A stretch of 64,000 nucleotides of DNA, from the NCBI GenBank assembly GCA_002360945.1, contig DERO01000024.1, positions 62,001 to 126,000 on the forward strand, written 5' to 3'. A program made the translations under genes and the position numbers. Shown piece after piece: positions 42,349 through 51,231 of this stretch; position 1 is the first letter of the stretch; each line of letters begins with the position of its first letter. The stretch comes from Leclercia adecarboxylata. Lineage in GTDB: Bacteria > Pseudomonadota > Gammaproteobacteria > Enterobacterales > Enterobacteriaceae. The notes beneath the pieces were generated by a model. It saw only the letters and a list, made by a program, of their open reading frames with translations, ran no database searches and had not been told where the DNA came from.

Positions 42349-43731
42349 TTAGACTGGGCGAACGCCCGCAGCAAGCAGCGCCTGCTCAAATTTGTCCAGG
42401 AACACGTTCAGCTCCTGATCGCTGATCAGCAGGGAAGGCAGCAGACGCACAACGTTACCGTTACGACCGCCACGCTCCAGAATCAGACCGGCTTCGAAGC
42501 ACTTCTTCTGGATCAGCGCAGACAGCTCGCCGTCGCCCGGGAAGCAGCCCATGTGGTCGGCAGCTTCGTGCGGTTTAACGATCTCAATACCAATCATCAT
42601 GCCCAGACCGCGCACGTGACCGATAACCGGATAGCGTTTCTGCAGCTCAACCAGCTTCGCTTTCAGCCACTCGCCCTGAGCGGCAACTTTATCAGCGATG
42701 TTCTGCTCTTTGAGGATCTGCAGGGTGGTGAGGCCGGTGGCCATCGCCAGCTGGTTGCCACGGAAGGTACCGGTATGGTGGCCCGGAGACCAGGCATCAA
42801 ACTGCTTTTTGATACCAAGAACGGCCAGCGGCAGACCGCCACCGACAGCTTTGGACATCACCACGATGTCTGGCTGAATACCCGCGTGTTCGAAGGCGAA
42901 GAATTTACCGGTACGGGCAAAGCCCGCCTGAACTTCGTCGAGGATCAGCAGAATGCCGTGCTCTTCGGTCACTTTACGGATGCGCTGCAGCCACTCAACC
43001 GGCGCCGGGTTCACGCCGCCTTCGCCCTGGACTGCTTCCAGGATCACGGCTGCAGGTTTACGCACGCCGCTCTCGACGTCGTTAATCAGGTTTTCGAAGT
43101 AGTAGGTCAGGGCTTTCACGCCCGCCTCACCGCCGATACCCAGCGGGCAGCGGTACTGGTGCGGGTAAGGCATGAACTGCACTTCCGGCATCATACCGTC
43201 AACCGCTTCTTTCGGAGACAGGTTGCCGGTCACGGACAGCGCGCCGTGGGTCATGCCGTGATAGGCACCGGAGAAGCTGATAATGCCGCTACGGCCGGTC
43301 ACTTTTTTCGCCAGCTTCAGCGCGGCTTCAACGGCGTCCGCACCGGATGGGCCGGTAAACTGCAGGCAGTACTCTTTGCCCTGACCTGGCAGCATGGAGA
43401 GCAGGTATTCTGAGAACGCGTCTTTCAACGGCGTGGTCAGATCCAGGGTATGTAACGGCAAGCCGCTGGTAATGACACTTTGGATGCTTTTCAGCACATC
43501 AGGATGGTTATGACCCAGCGCCAGCGTTCCCGCACCGGCCAGGCAATCAAGATACTCTTTGTTATCCGCATCGGTGATCCACACCCCATCAGCCTTCGTA
43601 ATGGCTAAAGGCAGCTTGCGCGGATAACTCCTGACATTGGATTCCATTTCGGCCTGACGGGCCAGATAGGTTTCGTTGGTTTTGAAAGAAGAGGCATTCA
43701 AAGTATCAATACGGACTTTATCCGTCATCAT
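42349..43731 (-). CDS. dat: Diaminobutyrate-2-oxoglutarate aminotransferase
   Basis: Class III PLP transaminase: L-aspartate-4-semialdehyde plus glutamate gives L-2,4-diaminobutyrate plus 2-oxoglutarate. 460 residues from the ATG at 43731 (AGGAG 4 bases upstream); the adjacent ATG at 43728 has a slightly better spacing. [54 protein letters not shown] and the PLP lysine in [13 protein letters not shown] are present. First gene of dat-ddc; upstream lies a strong inverted repeat. Confidence 0.92.
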   Translation of the reverse strand: MMTDKVRIDTLNASSFKTNETYLARQAEMESNVRSYPRKLPLAITKADGVWITDADNKEYLDCLAGAGTLALGHNHPDVLKSIQSVITSGLPLHTLDLTTPLKDAFSEYLLSMLPGQGKEYCLQFTGPSGADAVEAALKLAKKVTGRSGIISFSGAYHGMTHGALSVTGNLSPKEAVDGMMPEVQFMPYPHQYRCPLGIGGEAGVKALTYYFENLINDVESGVRKPAAVILEAVQGEGGVNPAPVEWLQRIRKVTEEHGILLILDEVQAGFARTGKFFAFEHAGIQPDIVVMSKAVGGGLPLAVLGIKKQFDAWSPGHHTGTFRGNQLAMATGLTTLQILKEQNIADKVAAQGEWLKAKLVELQKRYPVIGHVRGLGMMIGIEIVKPHEAADHMGCFPGDGELSALIQKKCFEAGLILERGGRNGNVVRLLPSLLISDQELNVFLDKFEQALLAAGVRPV

Positions 43732-43866
43732 ATCACTCCTACAACCGCAGCTCAGCACGTGGCCACGATTGAATAATTAATTAAGAAAATGAGAAGGGCA
43801 TCAAAAATCGCGGCCAATATAGAGCCTTTTTGCGCGGGGCTCAATGGTTAATTGTTTATCGTTTTG

Positions 43867-43893
43867 TTACGCGCGTTAAAACAACGCGCGTAA
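43867..43893. promoter_or_regulatory. Perfect 11 bp inverted repeat upstream of dat
   Basis: TTACGCGCGTT-AAAAC-AACGCGCGTAA, all 11 positions paired. It lies 136 bases upstream of the dat start and 80 bases beyond the lipoprotein stop. No T-run follows on either strand, so it fits an operator or attachment-like site better than an intrinsic terminator. Confidence 0.55.
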
Positions 43894-43973
43894 GCCGTAA
43901 CCCCGCATGGCAACTGAGGTTTCCTGGGGGGCACTCCACGAAAAAAAGTGGGGTATTTTAGAATGCTTTAGAA

Positions 43974-44435
43974 CTACTTTTGAACGACGTTCAGAAGCCC
44001 GTGATCGCGACCATGGGTTTTATTCCATGACGCATCGGTAACGCCGTCCGCATCAAGAGAGATCGACAGGATATAACCGGCACCTTTTATCTCGTAGAAA
44101 TTGGCATTGGAACGCTTTACCGTGGCTTTTTTGCCGTTGATGGTGGCCTGGGTGAAACCATTGTTGACGGTGGCTTTGATGCCGTTGGCGCTAAAAGAGG
44201 CTTCACGCAGCGGGTCAGCAACGTGAGCTGCCTGCGCATGCTGTACGGCGGCATGGGCATTCTCCAGGGCCTGTTTTTCAGCGGCGGCATTGATCGTGGC
44301 CTGACGGTTCTGGTCTGCGACATAACAGGCATCCCGGCTGACGCCTTTTGCCTCACACTGCGCTAACCGCTGCTCTTCAGAGACGCAGCCCGCCAGAAGC
44401 GCCGCAATGATACCCACCAACAGAATCTTTTTCAT
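43974..44435 (-). CDS. Unrecognised lipoprotein (153 aa)
   Basis: I do not recognise the family. Signal peptide MKKILLVGIIAALLAGC with lipobox LAGC (Cys17), followed by SEEQ, which favours outer-membrane sorting (no Asp at +2). A second pair of cysteines (QCEAKGVSRDACY) could form a disulfide. An Ala/Gln-rich helical stretch (NAAAEKQALENAHAAVQHAQAAH) precedes a beta-rich C-terminal domain (NGIKATVNNGFTQATINGKKATVKR ... ILSISLDADGVTDASWNKTHGRDHG). Shares its strand with dat-ddc but is separated by 242 bases; preceded by an AT-rich palindrome. Confidence 0.75.
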   Translation of the reverse strand: MKKILLVGIIAALLAGCVSEEQRLAQCEAKGVSRDACYVADQNRQATINAAAEKQALENAHAAVQHAQAAHVADPLREASFSANGIKATVNNGFTQATINGKKATVKRSNANFYEIKGAGYILSISLDADGVTDASWNKTHGRDHGLLNVVQK

Positions 44436-44460
44436 ACATTAACCTTTAATAAATTAAGAG

Positions 44461-44484
44461 ATTATTGATTTATTAATCAATAAT
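44461..44484. promoter_or_regulatory. AT-rich palindrome upstream of the lipoprotein gene
   Basis: ATTATTGAT-TTATTA-ATCAATAAT, a 9 bp perfect inverted repeat 26 bases upstream of the lipoprotein start. The rest of 44436-44700 contains no gene that I can support. Confidence 0.4.
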
Positions 44485-44708
44485 TTAGTTGTTTTTATGC
44501 GTGCAGCTATTATCACGTCGTTTCTATAAAAGTAACGAGGTGATGACTATCGCGGAAGGCAGGGTTTTACTACTTGACGAAGATCACATTTCGCACGAAT
44601 AGCTAAAATGATGGGAGTAATCCTGGCGAGGCGTAGTGGGAGCAGAGGGGGCTTGCTATTGCCAGACGCATCCTCTACGCTGCCGGGATTACATCATCTT
44701 ATGTAATT

Positions 44709-44790
44709 TGACTCGGGGTGCCCTTCTTCGTTGAAGGCTGAGAAATACCCGTACCACCTGATCTGGATAATGCCAGCGTAGGGAAGTCAG
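44709..44790 (+). ncRNA. TPP riboswitch (THI element) of thiMD
   Basis: All conserved blocks are present in order: ACTCGGGGTGCCC (44711), GGCTGAGAAATACCC (44736-44750), GTACCACCTGATCTGGATAATGCCAGCGTAGGGA (to about 44784). It binds thiamine pyrophosphate. In E. coli the homologous element masks the thiM ribosome binding site, here AGGAG at 44825-44829. A hairpin CCCTCCGGG lies between the aptamer and the SD. Confidence 0.96.
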
Positions 44791-44836
44791 ATGCCCTCCG
44801 GGCAATCGCTTCTTCGCGCAAGGCAGGAGCGATACC

Positions 44837-45607
44837 ATGCAGCCTGACCTGCTCAATTTACATGCCTTACACCACTTCCGAACCCGTTCTCCGCTGACCC
44901 ACTGCATGACTAACGACGTAGTGCAGACCTTTACCGCCAACGTCCTGCTGGCTCTCGGCGCATCACCGGCGATGGTGATTGAAGCCGAAGAGGCCGAACA
45001 GTTTTCCACGATGGCCGATGCGCTGCTGATCAACGTCGGGACCCTGACCGCACCGCGCGCCCAGGCGATGCGCCGGGCGATTGAAAGCGCGGTGGCGGCC
45101 GGTAAGCCCTGGACGCTCGATCCGGTGGCCGTGGGTGCGCTGACGTACCGGACCCGTTTTTGCCAGCAGATCCTCGCTCTGAAACCGGCGGCCATTCGCG
45201 GCAATGCCTCTGAGATTCTCGCCCTGGCCGGGATGAGCGCAGGCGGGCGCGGCGTGGATACCACCGACACCGCCGCCAGCGCCCTGCCGGCGGCGCAAGC
45301 CCTGGCGCGGCAGACCAATGCCGTGGTGGCGGTGACCGGGGAGGTGGATTACGTCACTGACGGGTTGCGAACCCAGAGCCTCACCGGGGGCGATCCGCTG
45401 ATGACCCGGGTGGTGGGCACCGGTTGCGCCCTGTCGGCGGTGGTGGCGGCCAGCTGTTCGCTACCGGGCGACCGGCTGGATAACATTGCCGCAGCCTGCG
45501 GCTGGATGAAGCGAGCCGGGACGCTGGCGGCAGCGCAGAGTCGTGGTCCGGGCAGTTTTTCCCCGGCGTTTCTGGATGCTCTGTGGGAACTGGGGGCGCA
45601 ACCATGA
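44837..45607 (+). CDS. thiM: Hydroxyethylthiazole kinase
   Basis: Salvage kinase phosphorylating 4-methyl-5-(2-hydroxyethyl)thiazole for thiamine synthesis. 256 residues (E. coli 262). Conserved [34 protein letters not shown] and [12 protein letters not shown] near the active site. Start follows AGGAG at 7 bases and lies downstream of the TPP riboswitch. The stop overlaps the thiD start (ATGA). Confidence 0.96.
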   Translation: MQPDLLNLHALHHFRTRSPLTHCMTNDVVQTFTANVLLALGASPAMVIEAEEAEQFSTMADALLINVGTLTAPRAQAMRRAIESAVAAGKPWTLDPVAVGALTYRTRFCQQILALKPAAIRGNASEILALAGMSAGGRGVDTTDTAASALPAAQALARQTNAVVAVTGEVDYVTDGLRTQSLTGGDPLMTRVVGTGCALSAVVAASCSLPGDRLDNIAAACGWMKRAGTLAAAQSRGPGSFSPAFLDALWELGAQP

Positions 45608-46404
45608 AACGGATTAATGCGCTTACCATTGCCGGCACCGACCCAAGCGGCGGAGCCGGGATCCAGGCTGACCTGAAAACCTTCTCCGCGCTGGGTGCAT
45701 ACGGCTGCTCGGTGATCACCGCCCTGGTGGCGCAGAACACCCGCGGGGTGCAGTCGGTCTACCGCATCGAACCTGATTTCGTGGCGGCGCAGCTGGAATC
45801 GGTGTTCAGCGATGTGCGTATCGACACCACCAAGATCGGCATGCTGGCCGAAACCGATATCGTCGAGGCGGTGGCGGAGCAGCTCCTGCGTCATCAGGTG
45901 AAAAACGTGGTGCTGGACACGGTGATGCTGGCGAAAAGCGGCGATCCGCTGCTGTCGCCCGCCGCCGTCGACACGCTGCGTAAAAAACTACTGCCGCAGG
46001 TGGCGCTGATCACGCCCAATCTACCCGAAGCGGCGGCGCTGCTTGATGCGCCCCACGCCCGCAGCGAGCAGGAGATGAAAGCGCAGGGCCAGGCATTGCT
46101 GGCGATGGGCTGCGAGGCGGTGCTGATGAAGGGCGGCCATCTGGACGATCCCGAGAGCCCCGACTGGCTGTTCACCCGCGACGGGGCCACGCGCTTTACC
46201 GCCCCGCGGGTTAACACCAAAAACACCCATGGCACCGGCTGCACCCTATCTGCGGCGCTGGCCGCGCTGCGTCCGCGGCACGATAGCTGGGCGGATACGG
46301 TCCGCGAGGCCAAAGCCTGGCTCTCCTGTGCGCTTGCACAGGCGGACACGCTGGAAGTGGGGCAGGGCATAGGTCCGGTGCATCATTTTCATGCATGGTG
46401 GTAG
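45604..46404 (+). CDS. thiD: HMP / HMP-phosphate kinase
   Basis: Phosphorylates hydroxymethylpyrimidine and its monophosphate in thiamine biosynthesis and salvage. The ATG at 45604 ([19 protein letters not shown]) gives 266 residues, the E. coli length. [21 protein letters not shown] binds the substrate; [16 protein letters not shown] is the PfkB-type catalytic anion-hole region. Translationally coupled to thiM and under the same riboswitch. Confidence 0.96.
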   Translation: MKRINALTIAGTDPSGGAGIQADLKTFSALGAYGCSVITALVAQNTRGVQSVYRIEPDFVAAQLESVFSDVRIDTTKIGMLAETDIVEAVAEQLLRHQVKNVVLDTVMLAKSGDPLLSPAAVDTLRKKLLPQVALITPNLPEAAALLDAPHARSEQEMKAQGQALLAMGCEAVLMKGGHLDDPESPDWLFTRDGATRFTAPRVNTKNTHGTGCTLSAALAALRPRHDSWADTVREAKAWLSCALAQADTLEVGQGIGPVHHFHAWW

Positions 46405-46431
46405 ACGGCTGGCAATTTGACGTCCCGCAGA

Positions 46432-46492
46432 CCAGGCTTAGGGAGCTTGCAATCCTGTGAGCCTGGATAAAAATGCCGACACCCTGTCGGCA
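46432..46492 (+). promoter_or_regulatory. Two leader hairpins before fbaB
   Basis: CCAGGCT (46432-46438) pairs with AGCCTGG (46460-46466). Then TGCCGACA-CCC-TGTCGGCA (46474-46492) is a perfect 8 bp hairpin. The second ends about 7 bases before the fbaB SD (GGGAGG). No T-run follows, so leader control of fbaB is as likely as termination of thiMD. Confidence 0.5.
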
Positions 46493-46509
46493 CTGACGGG
46501 AGGAAAACC

Positions 46510-47562
46510 ATGACTGATATTACGCAATTGCTTGGCAAAGACGCCGACAGCCTGTTACAGCATCGTTGTATGACCATTCCAGCCGACCAGCTTTACCTGC
46601 CTGGCCACGACTACGTCGATCGCGTGATGGTGGACAACAACCGTCCACCGGCGGTGCTGCGCAATATGCAGACGCTGTACAACACCGGGCGTCTGGGCGG
46701 GACCGGCTATCTGTCGATCCTGCCGGTGGACCAGGGCGTGGAGCACTCTGCGGGCGCGTCCTTTGCTGCCAACCCGCTCTATTTTGATCCAAAGAATATC
46801 GTCGAACTGGCGATTGAGGCGGGCTGTAACTGCGTCGCTTCCACCTACGGCGTGCTGGCGTCCGTCTCGCGCCGTTATGCACACCGTATTCCGTTCCTGG
46901 TTAAGCTCAACCACAACGAAACCCTGAGCTACCCCACCGAATATGACCAGACGCTCTATGCCAGCGTTGAGCAGGCCTTCAACCTCGGCGCGGTCGCGGT
47001 AGGGGCGACCATCTATTTCGGCTCGGAGCAGTCGCGTCGTCAGATCGAAGAGATCTCCGCCGCCTTCGAGCGCGCACACGAGCTGGGGCTGGTGACCGTG
47101 CTGTGGGCCTATCTGCGTAACCCGGCCTTCAGCAAAGACGGCACCGATTACCATGTTTCCGCCGATTTAACTGGCCAGGCCAACCATCTGGCGGCGACCA
47201 TTGGGGCGGATATCGTCAAGCAGAAAATGGCCGAAAACAACGGCGGCTACAAGGCGGTGAAATTCGGCTATACCGACGATCGGGTCTACAGCAAACTGAC
47301 CAGCGATAACCCTATCGATCTGGTGCGCTACCAGCTGGCGAACTGCTATATGGGCCGCGCCGGGTTGATCAACTCCGGCGGGGCGGCAGGCGGGGAAACC
47401 GATCTCACCGATGCGGTGCGCACGGCGGTGATCAACAAACGCGCGGGCGGCATGGGGCTGATCCTCGGTCGCAAGGCGTTTAAAAAATCGATGGCCGACG
47501 GTGTGAAGCTAATAAATGCCGTGCAGGATGTCTATCTGGATAAGAAGGTCACTATCGCCTAA
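46510..47562 (+). CDS. fbaB: Class I fructose-bisphosphate aldolase FbaB
   Basis: Schiff-base aldolase of the DhnA/archaeal-type class I family, made mainly during growth on gluconeogenic carbon sources. 350 residues, as in E. coli. Conserved [30 protein letters not shown], and the C-terminal phosphate-binding NSGGAAGG and [26 protein letters not shown] precedes the ATG. A strong hairpin follows the gene. Confidence 0.96.
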   Translation: MTDITQLLGKDADSLLQHRCMTIPADQLYLPGHDYVDRVMVDNNRPPAVLRNMQTLYNTGRLGGTGYLSILPVDQGVEHSAGASFAANPLYFDPKNIVELAIEAGCNCVASTYGVLASVSRRYAHRIPFLVKLNHNETLSYPTEYDQTLYASVEQAFNLGAVAVGATIYFGSEQSRRQIEEISAAFERAHELGLVTVLWAYLRNPAFSKDGTDYHVSADLTGQANHLAATIGADIVKQKMAENNGGYKAVKFGYTDDRVYSKLTSDNPIDLVRYQLANCYMGRAGLINSGGAAGGETDLTDAVRTAVINKRAGGMGLILGRKAFKKSMADGVKLINAVQDVYLDKKVTIA

Positions 47563-47620
47563 TCGGCAAGCTTTTTCCTGTCGGGATAAGCGGACGTGAG
47601 ACAGGAAAGGCTCTTTGAGT

Positions 47621-47655
47621 CGCACACGCCAGCATTATTCCGGCGTGTGCTTTCT
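47621..47655. terminator. Terminator between fbaB and rbtK
   Basis: GCACACGCC (47622-47630) pairs with GGCGTGTGC (47642-47650), followed by TTTCTCC. It separates convergent fbaB and the ribitol operon. Confidence 0.78.
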
Positions 47656-47663
47656 CCGGGCGT

Positions 47664-49274
47664 TTATTCGCGGATCAATTTCGCCGTCTGTTGTAGCTGC
47701 TTATACGCTTCGTATCGACGCTGATGTACAGACTGATAGTTATCTTGCGGATAATAATAACTGTCAATATGGGTGAACTGTTTCATGGCATCCGTCACCG
47801 AAGGCGCAATTTGCCCTGCCACCGCGCCGAGAATAGCGGAGCCCAGTAAAACAGGTTCGCTGCATTGGGTTGCCAGTACCGGCAGCCCACAAGTATCTGC
47901 GAGGATCTGACGCACCAGCTGATGTTGACCGGCACCGCCGCTGATAACGATACTCTCGCTCAGGACGCCGCATTCGCGCTGCGCGTCAATAATCTGTCGT
48001 AAACCGTAGCCGATGCCGCACAGCCCGGCGATGTACAGCGCCAACAGGCTATCGAGATCGTGATCCATTCCCAGCCCACAGATCGCGGCTCTGGCATGCG
48101 GATCCGCAAAGGGGGCGCGATTACCGAGAAATTCTGGCACCACGTGTAGCCCGGCCGCCAGCGTTACGGCGTCTGACGGCGTGGCGATTTTTTGTAGTAT
48201 CACATCGGCAAGATAAACTGGCAGCGGCAAGTCCGCCGCCTGCGCCAGCTGGCGGGCCTGCGAAGCGGCAGGATGGAAGTTCAGCAGCTGATCGATAGCG
48301 GCTCCCGCAGCGCTTTGCCCGCCTTCGATCAGCCACAGCCCTGGTACCATGGCGCTATAGTAAGGGCCCCATACGCCAGGAATAAAAACGGCGTTTTCCG
48401 CGCTGGTCATGGTGCACGACGAGGTGCCAAAGACGTACGCCAGATTGTTAAGCGCACCGTCGCCAACCCCAACGGTTCCAATACCACCGGCATGGGCGTC
48501 AATTAACCCGACAGCCACCGGCGTGCCCGGAAGCAATCCCATTTCACGCGCAGCCTGTTCCGTTAAGCCATGGCCGCAAGGAGTGCCAGGCGCGACGATA
48601 TGTTGACCAATACGCGTAAACTCTTCCTCGGCCAGTTCGGTCAACCCAATGGTGCGAAAATAGTCCGGATCCCAGCGGTTTTCATGGGCAAGCCAGGTCC
48701 ATTTGCAGGTGACGGTACAGATGGAACGCGCCAGATCGCCGGTTGCTCGCCAGGTCAGAAAATCGGCCAAATCAAAAAATTGCCAGGCGCGGTCGTATAG
48801 CTCACGCCGGTTCTCTTTTAGCCACAGAAGCTTTGGCGTCTCCATCTCCGGAGAGATTTTTCCGCCAACATACTTTAGTACCGGATGGTGGGTGGCGTTG
48901 ATGCGTTCAGACTGCTCTGTTGCGCGATGATCCATCCAGACAATGATGTTGTTTTCCGGATTGCTGTCGGCGCTGACCGCAAGCGGTTCGCCCTTGTTGT
49001 CCACCACCACCAACGAGCAGGTTGCGTCGAAGCCAATTCCGGCCACGCTCTGCGGCGCGACCCCGGATTTCGCCAGCGCCTGACGGATGCAAGCGCACAC
49101 CGCCTGCCAGATCTGTGAACTGGACTGCTCCACACGGCTGCCGCTGAGGTAGACGGTGGTTATCTTCTGCGTCGCGTGGGATAGCAGCGTACCGCTTAGA
49201 TCGAAGAGGCCCGCGCGGACGCTGCCGGAGCCAACATCAACGCCAATCACGGTTTTTGTTGCAGTGTTCATCAT
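47664..49274 (-). CDS. rbtK: D-ribulokinase (FGGY family)
   Basis: Phosphorylates D-ribulose, the product of ribitol oxidation, to D-ribulose 5-phosphate. The start at 49274 (MMNTATKTVIGVDVGSGSVRAG) has GAGG 6-7 bases upstream and gives 536 residues; Klebsiella RbtK is similar in length. FGGY features: VIGVDVGSGSVRAG, GIGFDATCSLVV (the FDATCS stretch typical of pentulose kinases of this clade), and the C-terminal GGAGQHQLVRQILADTCGLPV. It is 8 bases after rbtD. In Klebsiella the transporter rbtT follows; here the operon stops. Confidence 0.9.
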   Translation of the reverse strand: MMNTATKTVIGVDVGSGSVRAGLFDLSGTLLSHATQKITTVYLSGSRVEQSSSQIWQAVCACIRQALAKSGVAPQSVAGIGFDATCSLVVVDNKGEPLAVSADSNPENNIIVWMDHRATEQSERINATHHPVLKYVGGKISPEMETPKLLWLKENRRELYDRAWQFFDLADFLTWRATGDLARSICTVTCKWTWLAHENRWDPDYFRTIGLTELAEEEFTRIGQHIVAPGTPCGHGLTEQAAREMGLLPGTPVAVGLIDAHAGGIGTVGVGDGALNNLAYVFGTSSCTMTSAENAVFIPGVWGPYYSAMVPGLWLIEGGQSAAGAAIDQLLNFHPAASQARQLAQAADLPLPVYLADVILQKIATPSDAVTLAAGLHVVPEFLGNRAPFADPHARAAICGLGMDHDLDSLLALYIAGLCGIGYGLRQIIDAQRECGVLSESIVISGGAGQHQLVRQILADTCGLPVLATQCSEPVLLGSAILGAVAGQIAPSVTDAMKQFTHIDSYYYPQDNYQSVHQRRYEAYKQLQQTAKLIRE

Positions 49275-49282
49275 TGCAGGCC

Positions 49283-50032
49283 TCATAAATCAACGCTGTT
49301 GGGGAGGATCACCAGATCCCGGACGGTCACATTTTTCGAGCGGGTAACCATGAACAGCACCGATTCTGCGACTTCAATCGGCTGCATCAGACTGCCGTTC
49401 GCCAGTGCTTCGTCCATTTTTGCCTGCGGCCAGTCGTCGAGCAGTGCGGTCACCACCGGGCCGGGCAGAACGGCCCCGACGCGCACGCCATGTTCTGAAA
49501 CCTGACGGCGCGTGGTATGCACAAATGCCTGGACGGCAAACTTGGAGGCGGTATAAATCGGTTCCCAGATCACTGGCACCACCCCCGCGATGGAACTGGT
49601 AAAGATAATATCGCCAGACTTCTGCGCAATCATATGGGGTAGCACGGCGCGTACGCAGCGGAACGCAGCGTTGATGTTCAGGTTTAGTACGCGGTCCCAC
49701 ACCTCAGGATCGCCTTCGGCTACCGGCCCGCCGATGTAAGCGCCCGCATTGGCGTGAAAAATATCCAGACCGCCCACCAGTCCGACGATGTCGTTCAGCA
49801 TGTTGTCGACCTGTTCAGGTTTGAAAAGATCGATTTGTAACGCATAAGCGTTTTCTCCTAGCCCAGCGACGATGCGCTCAAGTTTTTCGCCTTCACGGTC
49901 AATTAAGACCACTTTGGCACCTGCGCCGAGCAGTGTTCTCGCGCATTCAAGGCCAATACCTGAGGCGGCACCGGTGATCGCCGCGACTTTGCCCTTAAGG
50001 GAAGTATTCATGGAGGGGACGAAGTGATTCAT
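49283..50032 (-). CDS. rbtD: Ribitol 2-dehydrogenase
   Basis: NAD-dependent SDR oxidising ribitol to D-ribulose. The ATG at 50032 ([21 protein letters not shown]) has AGGA 8 bases upstream. It gives 249 residues, the length of Klebsiella RbtD, with near-identity to my memory of it. Cofactor motif TGAASGIG, catalytic S in [11 protein letters not shown] and YTASK, end ILPNSVDL. In-frame starts further upstream, to 50227, run into the divergent rbtR leader. First gene of the ribitol operon. Confidence 0.93.
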   Translation of the reverse strand: MNHFVPSMNTSLKGKVAAITGAASGIGLECARTLLGAGAKVVLIDREGEKLERIVAGLGENAYALQIDLFKPEQVDNMLNDIVGLVGGLDIFHANAGAYIGGPVAEGDPEVWDRVLNLNINAAFRCVRAVLPHMIAQKSGDIIFTSSIAGVVPVIWEPIYTASKFAVQAFVHTTRRQVSEHGVRVGAVLPGPVVTALLDDWPQAKMDEALANGSLMQPIEVAESVLFMVTRSKNVTVRDLVILPNSVDL

Positions 50033-50083
50033 TTTATAATCCTTTATGCAGAGATAATTTTTAAGGGGTGTTGCTTCTCTGTG

Positions 50084-50099
50084 AAGAACGGGGGTTCTT
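50084..50099. promoter_or_regulatory. Candidate RbtR operator in the rbtD-rbtR gap
   Basis: AAGAAC-GGGG-GTTCTT, a perfect 6-4-6 inverted repeat in the 161-base gap between the divergent rbtD and rbtR starts. Assignment to RbtR is inferred from position only. Confidence 0.4.
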
Positions 50100-50193
50100 A
50101 CTGACAGCTGAAGCAGTTTGCTCAATCGATGAAGCTGATCTAGCACTTGCTTATTTCTCCAGCAAGAAACATCCACTAATAAGGGGCGATTTT

Positions 50194-51231
50194 GTGACGC
50201 GCGTTGAGAAAACGAAGAAAACGACAATCTACGATCTGGCGGAATTAAGCGGGGTTTCTGCCAGTGCGGTAAGTGCGATTCTGAACGGCAACTGGAAGAA
50301 ACGTCGCATCAGCGTGAAGCTGGCGGAAAAGGTGACCCGCATTGCAGAAGAGCAGGGCTATGCGGTTAATCGTCAGGCGAGCCTGTTGCGCAGTAAAAAA
50401 TCCAACGTTATCGGCATGATTGTGCCGAAATACGATAACCGTTACTTCGGCTCAATCGCGGAACAATTTGAAGAGATGGCGCGTGCCAGAGGTATGCTAC
50501 CCGTTATTACCTGTACGCGCCGCCAGCCTGAACTCGAAGTGGATGCCGCACGAGCCATGCTCTCCTGGCAGGTTGACTGGGTCATCGCTACCGGTGCGAC
50601 GCATCCGGATAAAATTGCCGAAATCTGTCATCAGGCGGGCGTTCCCACGCTGAATCTGGATCTGCCGGGCACGCTGGCGCCATCCATTATTTCTGATAAC
50701 TACGGCGGGGCGAAGATGCTCACGGAGAGGATCCTCGCCAGCGCTCTTAAGCGTTTTGGTTCGCTGGCACCCCTGACCTTCGTTGGCGGACGTCGCAGCG
50801 ATAACAACACCGCGGAGCGTTTACGCGGATTTCTTGATGCCCACAAGATGCACGGACTGGTCGTGCCAGAGCAGCAATTGTTGGTCACCGGTTATTCGTC
50901 ATCGCGCGTGCAAGAGCAGCTTAATGCTGCATTCCCGTCGTCATCTGCAGCCTTGACTGGGCTATTTGTCAACTCGACTATCTCCCTGGAGGGGGTGGTG
51001 CGCTGGCTGGCTCATCGTGGGCAAACCGGCGTCAACCAGCCGCCGATGGGATGTTTTGACTGGGATCCGTTTGTCTTCCTGCTGGGGCACGACATCGATA
51101 TGGTACGCCAGGACGTCAGTACGATGCTGGAGAAGGCGTTTGAAATCGTTGATTCCGGCGATACCACCTTAAGGCGTATCGAGATCCCACCCGTATTGAT
51201 CGGCAGTCATAACGGGATGGGAGAATCTTAA
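50194..51231 (+). CDS. rbtR: RbtR, LacI-family repressor of the ribitol operon
   Basis: LacI/GalR-type regulator: [26 protein letters not shown] near the N-terminus, hinge [20 protein letters not shown], then a sugar-binding sensor domain (GCFDWDPF near the end). The GTG at 50194 has AAGGGG 7 bases upstream and puts the HTH close to the N-terminus (345 residues); a longer frame to 50068 would add 42 residues through the control region. Divergent from rbtD, so a local repressor is expected. Its TAA stop shares three bases with the TAA stop of convergent dalR. Confidence 0.85.
   Translation: MTRVEKTKKTTIYDLAELSGVSASAVSAILNGNWKKRRISVKLAEKVTRIAEEQGYAVNRQASLLRSKKSNVIGMIVPKYDNRYFGSIAEQFEEMARARGMLPVITCTRRQPELEVDAARAMLSWQVDWVIATGATHPDKIAEICHQAGVPTLNLDLPGTLAPSIISDNYGGAKMLTERILASALKRFGSLAPLTFVGGRRSDNNTAERLRGFLDAHKMHGLVVPEQQLLVTGYSSSRVQEQLNAAFPSSSAALTGLFVNSTISLEGVVRWLAHRGQTGVNQPPMGCFDWDPFVFLLGHDIDMVRQDVSTMLEKAFEIVDSGDTTLRRIEIPPVLIGSHNGMGES

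Noticed and set aside
43974-44435. YehR (DUF1307) lipoprotein
   Set aside because: Same length (153 residues) and region as E. coli YehR, but the sequence after the lipobox does not match what I recall of DUF1307.
50068-50193. Extended N-terminus of RbtR
   Set aside because: The 42 extra residues precede the HTH and overlap the divergent control region; GTG 50194 has a good SD.
50033-50227. Extended N-terminus of RbtD
   Set aside because: It overlaps the rbtR leader on the other strand; the ATG at 50032 matches the known 249-residue protein.
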